Source: Glandiceps talaboti (lineage: Eukaryota > Hemichordata > Enteropneusta > Spengelidae). From it: a stretch of DNA of 64,000 nucleotides. Position numbers and translations under genes: made by a program. Location of the stretch: NCBI RefSeq assembly GCF_964340395.1, contig NC_135558.1, forward strand, positions 25,019,288-25,083,287, in the 5' to 3' direction. Position 1 is the first letter of the stretch. The number at the start of each line of letters is the position of its first letter. Of this stretch, positions 57,329 through 64,000 are shown in pieces. The notes below the pieces were generated by a model. That model saw only the letters and a program-made list of their open reading frames with translations, did no database searches and was not told the origin of the DNA.

Positions 57329-57360
<32 letters not shown>

Positions 57361-58148
57361 ATATAGTATAGTATACTGGTATAGTATAGAATAATACATA
57401 GTATAGTATAGTAGAGTATATGTTATATAGTGTAGTATAGTATAGTACATAGTCTACTATATTATAAAGTTTAATATAGTATATTATATAGTGTAGTAAA
57501 TAGTATAGTGTAGTATATAATATAATATAGTATATTATATAGTATAGTATAGTATAGTATAATATAGTAGAGTATATAGTATAGTGTAGTGTAGTATAGT
57601 ATAGGATACTATATATATCATATAGTATGGTATATAGTAAAGTATAGTATATGGTATATAGTATGGCATAGCATAGTATAGTATTGTATATTATAGTATA
57701 TAATAGTATAGTATAGTATAGTATGGTATAATATACTAGAGTATATTAGAGTATGTGGAATATAGTATAGTTTAGTGTATAGTATAGCATACTATACCAA
57801 CCGTACAATACGTAGAGTATATGGTATATAGTATAGCATAGCAAAGTATAGTATAGTATAGTATTGTATAGTATGGTATGGTATAATATACTAGAGTATA
57901 GTAGAGTATATGGAATATAGTGTATAGTGTATATTATAGTGTAGTGTATAGTATAGCATACTATACCATACAGTACTATATAATATACTCTACTATATAC
58001 TGTACAATAATATACTATAATATTATTCTATACCTACACTATCGTATATAGTATAGAGTCTAGTATAGTCTTGAATAGTCTAGTATAGTATAGTATAGTA
58101 TAGTAGATTATAGTATAGTAGAGTATGTGGTATATAGTATAGTATATA

Positions 58149-58495
58149 GTCCAGTATATTGATGGCGCAAATCGAGAGATCTGATTGGTCTGGGCATCGA
58201 ACTAGTGCGTCTAAAATGAGCGGTAATGCACAGTTGGCACGTGTCCAAATTTTGATGTTCTCTCACTGTTCGTCTATGAACGTTATAGTCTGCGCAGGGA
58301 TGGGGGGCGCAAATGAAACCAGAAAATGTTGCGTCTTATCTTGTTTCCGACAGTTTCAATATACTGGTATAATATAATAGCGATAAATCACCCCTGGGAA
58401 TGGTATACCACTCGGTTTGACCAGTGAACTCAATATATTTCGTTCACTGGTCAAAACCTCTTGGTATACCATCCCCAGGGTGTGGTTTATTGCTT
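58149..58495. repeat. Non-satellite block inside the right arm
   Basis: Reverse complement of 25423-25770 with scattered differences (for example cggttttgaccagt against cggtttgaccagt in the hairpin loop arm). The hairpin lies at 58379-58495. Confidence 0.9.
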
Positions 58496-59759
58496 TATAG
58501 TGTAATAGAGTATAGTAGAGTATATGGTATAGTGTCGTGTAGTATAGTATAGTATAGTATAGTATAGTATAGTATAGTATAGTATAGTATAGTATAGTAT
58601 AGTATAGTATAGTATAGTATAGTATAGTATAGTATAGTATGGTATGGTATAATATACTAGTATATGGAATATAGTATAGTGTAGGTTATAGTATAGCATA
58701 CTATAGCATACCGTACTATATAATATACTATACTATATACTGTACAATACTATACTATAATATTATTCTATACCTATACTATTGTATATAGTATATAGTC
58801 AAGTATAGTATATAGTATATTATATAGTATAGTATAGTATATGGTATATAGTATAGTATATGGTATATAGTATATCATAGCATAGTGTAGTATCATATAA
58901 AATTAGTATAGTATAGTATAGTGTAGTATAGAATAGTATAGGATAGTATATTCTAGTATAGTATAGTATGGTATAATATAGTAGTGTATCGTAGAGTATA
59001 TTGAATATAGCATAGTGTAGTGTAGTATTGTATTGTATAGTATATAGGCAAGTGTAGTATATAGTATAATATAGTATATTATATAGTAGAGTATATAGTA
59101 TAGTACAGTGTATGGTATATAATATAGCATAGGATAGTATTGTATAGTATATGGTATATTATACTATACTGTACTATATAGTAGACTATGATATATACTA
59201 TATATTGTACTATATAGTATACAACACTATATTATACTATATTATATACTATACTATATTATATACTATAGTATACTATACTATATATTATACTATGCTA
59301 TATACTATATATTAAACTATACCGTACTGAACTATATACTACACTATGCTATATACTATGTATTTTGCTATGCTATATACTATATACTATAATATACTAA
59401 ACTAGACTATGCTATACTATATACTATACTAGACTGTACTATGTACTATACTAGACTATACTATACTAGACTATACTATATACTACACTACACTATACTA
59501 TACTATATACTCTACTCTAATATACTATACTATACTATTCTATACTATACTATATACTAGACTATGCTATATACTGTACTATATACTACACTATACTATA
59601 CTATTCTATACTATACTATACTATATACTAGACTATGCTATATACTGTACTATATACTACACTATACTATTCTATACTATACTATACTATATACTAGACT
59701 ATGCTATATACTGTACTATATACTGTACTATATACTTGTCTTTACTATAAACTAGTACT

Positions 59760-62700
59760 ATATTCTATACTATACTATACACTATAATATACTATACTAT
59801 CCAATACTATACTATACTATATTATACTGTACTATACTATGCTATACTATATAGTATAGTATAGTATACAATACTATACTGTACTATACTATATACTAGA
59901 CTATACTATATTCTGTACTGTATAATATACTATACTGTATTATATTATACTATGCTATACTATATTATATTGTAGTATACTAGACTATACTATAATATAT
60001 ACTATATACTATACTATACTATGCTATACTATACTGCACTATATACTAGACTATGCTATATACTGTATACTGTACTATATATTATACTATACTATATACT
60101 ATATTATACTATGCACTATACTTTACTATTCTATATACTGTACTATACTATACTATACTATATACTAGACTATGCTATATACTATATTCTGTACTATATA
60201 CTATACTGTACTATGCTATACTTTACTATGCTGTACTATACTATACACTATACTATACTATCTAATACTGTACTATACTATATTACACTATACTATATTA
60301 TACTGTACTATACATGTAATATACTATACTATACTATACCATACTATACTATACTGCACTATATACTAGACTATGCTATATACTATATACTGTCCTATAT
60401 ACTATTCTATACTATATACTAGACTATACTACATTGTACACTATACTAGACTACGCTATATACTATATACTGTACTATATACTAGACTATGCTATCTATT
60501 GTACTATATACTATGCTATACTATACTATACTATATACTACACTACACTATACTATATACTCTATCCTAATATACTATACTATTCTATACTATACTATAT
60601 ACTAGACTATGCTATATACTGTACTTTAAACTACACTATACTATACTATACTATACCATACTATACTCTACTATATACTAGACTATGCTATATACTGTAT
60701 ACTGTACTATATATTATACTATACTATATACTATAAACTATATTATACTATACACTATACTATACAATGCTACATACTAGACTATGCTATATACTGTATT
60801 CTGTACTATATACTATACTATACTGTACTTTGCTATACTATACTATGCTATATACTAGACTACACTATATACTATACTATGCTATATACTATATACTATA
60901 CATTGTACTATACTATACTATACTGTACTGTACTCTACTATATACTATACTGCACCTTAAACTAGACTATGCTATCTACTGTATACTGTACTATATATTA
61001 TACTATACTATATACTATATTATACTATGCACTATACTATTCTATTCTATATACTGTACTATACTATACTATATACTATATTCTGTACTATATACTATAC
61101 TATACTGTACTATGCTATACTTTACTATGCTATACTATACTATACAATATACTATACTATCTATTACTATACTATACTATATTACACTATACTATATTAT
61201 ACTGTACTATACATGTACTATACTATACTATACTATACTATACTGCACTATATACTAGACTATGCTATATACTAGACTATGCTATATTCTGTATTCTGTA
61301 CTATATACTATACTATACTGTACTTTGCTATACTATACTATGCTATATACTAGACTACACTATATACTATACTATGCTATATACTATATACTATACATTG
61401 TACTATACTATACTATACTGTACTGTACTCTACTATATACTATACTGCACCTTAAACTAGACTATGCTATCTACTGTATACTGTACTATATATTATACTA
61501 TACTATCTATTGTACTATATACTATACTATACTATACTATACTATACTATACTATACTATACTATATACTACACTACACTACACTACACTATACTATATA
61601 CTCTACTCTAATATAATTTACTATTCTATCCTATACTATATACTAGACTATGCTATATACTGTACTATATACTACACTATACTATACTATACTATACTAT
61701 ACCATACTATACTCTACTATATACTAGACTATGCTATATACTGTATACTGTACTATATATTATACTATACTATATACTATAAACTATATTATACTATACA
61801 CTATACTATACAATGCTACATACTAGACTATGCTATATACTGTATTCTGTACTATATACTATACTATACTGTACTTTGCTATACTATACTATGCTATACT
61901 AGACTACACTATATACTATACTATGCTATATACTATATACTATACATTGTACTATACTATACTATACTGTACTGTACTCTACTATATACTATACTGCACC
62001 TTAAACTAGACTATGCTATCTACTGTATACTGTACTATATATTATACTATACTATATACTATATTATACTATGCACTATACTATACTATTCTATATACTG
62101 TACTATACTATACTATATACTATATTCTGTACTATATACTATACTATACTGTACTATGCTATACTTTACTATGCTATACTATACTATACAATATACTATA
62201 CTATCTATTACTATACTATACTATATTACACTATACTATATTATACTGTACTATACATGTACTATACTATACTATACTATACTATACTGTACTATACACT
62301 ATACTGTACTATATACTAGACTATACTACATTGTACACTATACTAGACTACGCTATATACTATATACTAGACTATATACTAGACTATGCTATCTATTGTA
62401 CTATATAATATGCTATACTATACTATACTATATACTACACTACACTATACTATATACTCTATCCTAATATACTATACTATTCTATACTATACTATATACT
62501 AGACTATGCTATATACTGTACTTTAAACTACACTATACTATACTATACTATACTATACCATACTATTCTCTACTATATACTAGACTATGCTATATACTGT
62601 ATACTGTACTATATATTATACTATACTATATACTATAAACTATATTATACTATACACCATACTATACAATGCTATATACTAGACTATGCTACATACTATA

Positions 62701-64000
62701 CTGTACTTTGCTATACTATACTATGCTATATACTAGACTACACTATATACTATACTATGCTATATACTATATACTATACATTGTATTATACTATACTATA
62801 CTGTACTGTACTCTACTGTACTATACCCTACTATACTATATTATACTGTACTATACTATACTTTATCATATCGTATAGTATACAATACTATAATGTACTA
62901 TACTATATAGTAGACTATACTATATTCTGTACTATATATTATACTATATTATACTATACTATACTATATACTATATACTATACTATACTATACTATACTG
63001 CACTATATACTAGACTATGCTACATACTGTATACTGTACTATATATTATACTATACTATATATTATAAACTATATTATACTATACTCTATACTATACAAT
63101 GCTATATAATAGACTATGCTATATACTATATTCTGTACTATATACTATACTATACTGTTCTTTGCTATACTATACTATGCTATACTATACTATATACTAT
63201 ACTATACTATATACTAGACTACACTATATACTATACTATGCTATATACTATATACTGCACATTGTACTATACTATACTATACTGTACTCCACTCTACTGT
63301 ACTATACTATACTATACTATACTATATTATACTGTACTATACTATACTATATGGTAAAGTATAAAATACTATACTCTACTATATACTAGACTACTATATT
63401 CTGTACTATATATTATAATATACTATACTATATTATACTATACTATGCTATACTCTATTATGCTATACTATACTAGACTATACTATAGTATATACTAAAC
63501 TATACTATGCTATACTATACTGCACTATATACTAGACTATGCTGTATACTGTACTATATATTATACTATACTATACTATACTGTACTGTACTCTACTGTA
63601 CTATACTATACTATACTATACTATATTATACTGTACTATACTATGCTATATGGTAAAGTATATAATACTATACTCTACTATATACTAGACTATACTATAT
63701 TCTGTACTATATATTATATTATACTATACTATATTATACTATACTATGCTATACTCTATTATGCTATACTATACTAGACTATACTATAATATATACTATA
63801 CTATACTATGCTATACTATACTGCACTATATACTAGACTATGCTGTATACTGTACTATATATTATACTATACTATACTATACTATACTATACTATACTAT
63901 ACTATGCTATATACTATATTCTGTACTATATACTATACTATACTGTACTATGCTATACTTTACTATGCTATACTATTCTAAACTGCACTATATACTAGAG
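59760..64000. repeat. (ACTAT)n satellite with higher-order repeats
   Basis: ACTAT-orientation satellite to the window end. Marker variants reveal larger units. tgcaccttaaactagactat occurs at 60951, 61446 and 61994 (spacings about 495 and 548). The tgtactatacatgta marker occurs near 60306, 61207 and 62252 (the last two 1,045 apart). Long open frames with period 1,044 (60969 and 62013) are by-products of the repeat, not genes. Confidence 0.9.

Larger units (their letters stand above)
56135..57360 (+). mobile_element. 5'-truncated CR1/Jockey-like LINE
   Basis: Starts abruptly in the satellite with RT-derived codons and ends in (AAAT)n at about 57330-57359, the simple-repeat tail of CR1/L2/Jockey-type LINEs. 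The left-arm counterpart (around 26800) lacks it, giving a clean empty site with at most a few bases of target duplication. Same strand as the Polinton genes. Confidence 0.85.
55031..59760. repeat. Right inverted satellite arm
   Basis: Reverse complement of the left arm (24055-27895), interrupted by a LINE (56135-57360). The match is visible in irregular, non-satellite-like variants: 55431-55680 against 27180-27440, 56040-56134 plus 57361-57440 against 26700-26890, and 58149-58495 against 25423-25770. The inner boundary cuts a Polinton ORF. Beyond about 59760 the satellite continues, but no left-arm partner exists. Confidence 0.9.

Overview
The window is a piece of an AT-rich animal nuclear genome, most likely a marine invertebrate. 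The evidence is GT-AG spliced exons, a DIRS-type tyrosine-recombinase retrotransposon, a Maverick/Polinton element, CR1/Jockey-like LINE remnants, foldback elements and very large pentanucleotide satellites. I cannot name the species. No rRNA, tRNA or CRISPR array was recognised.

Layout. 1-2436: a 150-bp tandem repeat followed by copy 1 of an unclassified non-autonomous element ('element A'). 2878-14482: a seven-exon gene on the minus strand, assembled here from splice sites and matching phases, about 307 residues, not recognised. Its introns hold a 58-bp tandem repeat and a nearly complete DIRS element (7059-11749). 14585-16924: element A copy 2. 17185-18045: a minus-strand ORF with a helix-hairpin-helix start and a poly-threonine tract. 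22365-27985: (ACTAT)n/(ATAGT)n satellite. 28-41 kb: mostly old repeats (diverged modules, a 169-bp tandem array split by a 1,107-bp transposon with a 5-bp target duplication, a decayed LINE, a foldback element), plus one clear first coding exon at 37199-37386 (minus) that looks like the start of peroxisomal alkyl-DHAP synthase (AGPS). 41.6-55.03 kb: a Polinton gene cluster. 55.03-64 kb: satellite again, with a 5'-truncated LINE inside.

The Polinton cluster reads: zinc-finger protein, protein-primed DNA polymerase B (broken), a capsid-like gene on the other strand (broken), two related genes with an N-terminal NDLRD motif (one broken), a two-helix membrane protein, a DDE integrase whose chromodomain is split by element A copy 3, and three further unrecognised genes. 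The last of these runs into the satellite. No major capsid protein, packaging ATPase or protease was recognised, so the element looks truncated and dead.

The most striking structure is a pair of inverted arms of about 3.8 kb. The satellite at 24.05-27.9 kb is mirrored by 55.03-59.8 kb, including a non-satellite block of about 348 bp with its own hairpin (25423-25770 against 58149-58495). They flank 27 kb containing the AGPS-like exon and the Polinton. A LINE sits in the right arm only, and the left arm shows the empty site. Several frame breaks fall at homopolymer or short-repeat runs, including one in the otherwise intact host gene, so some of the 'pseudogene' calls could be assembly errors.
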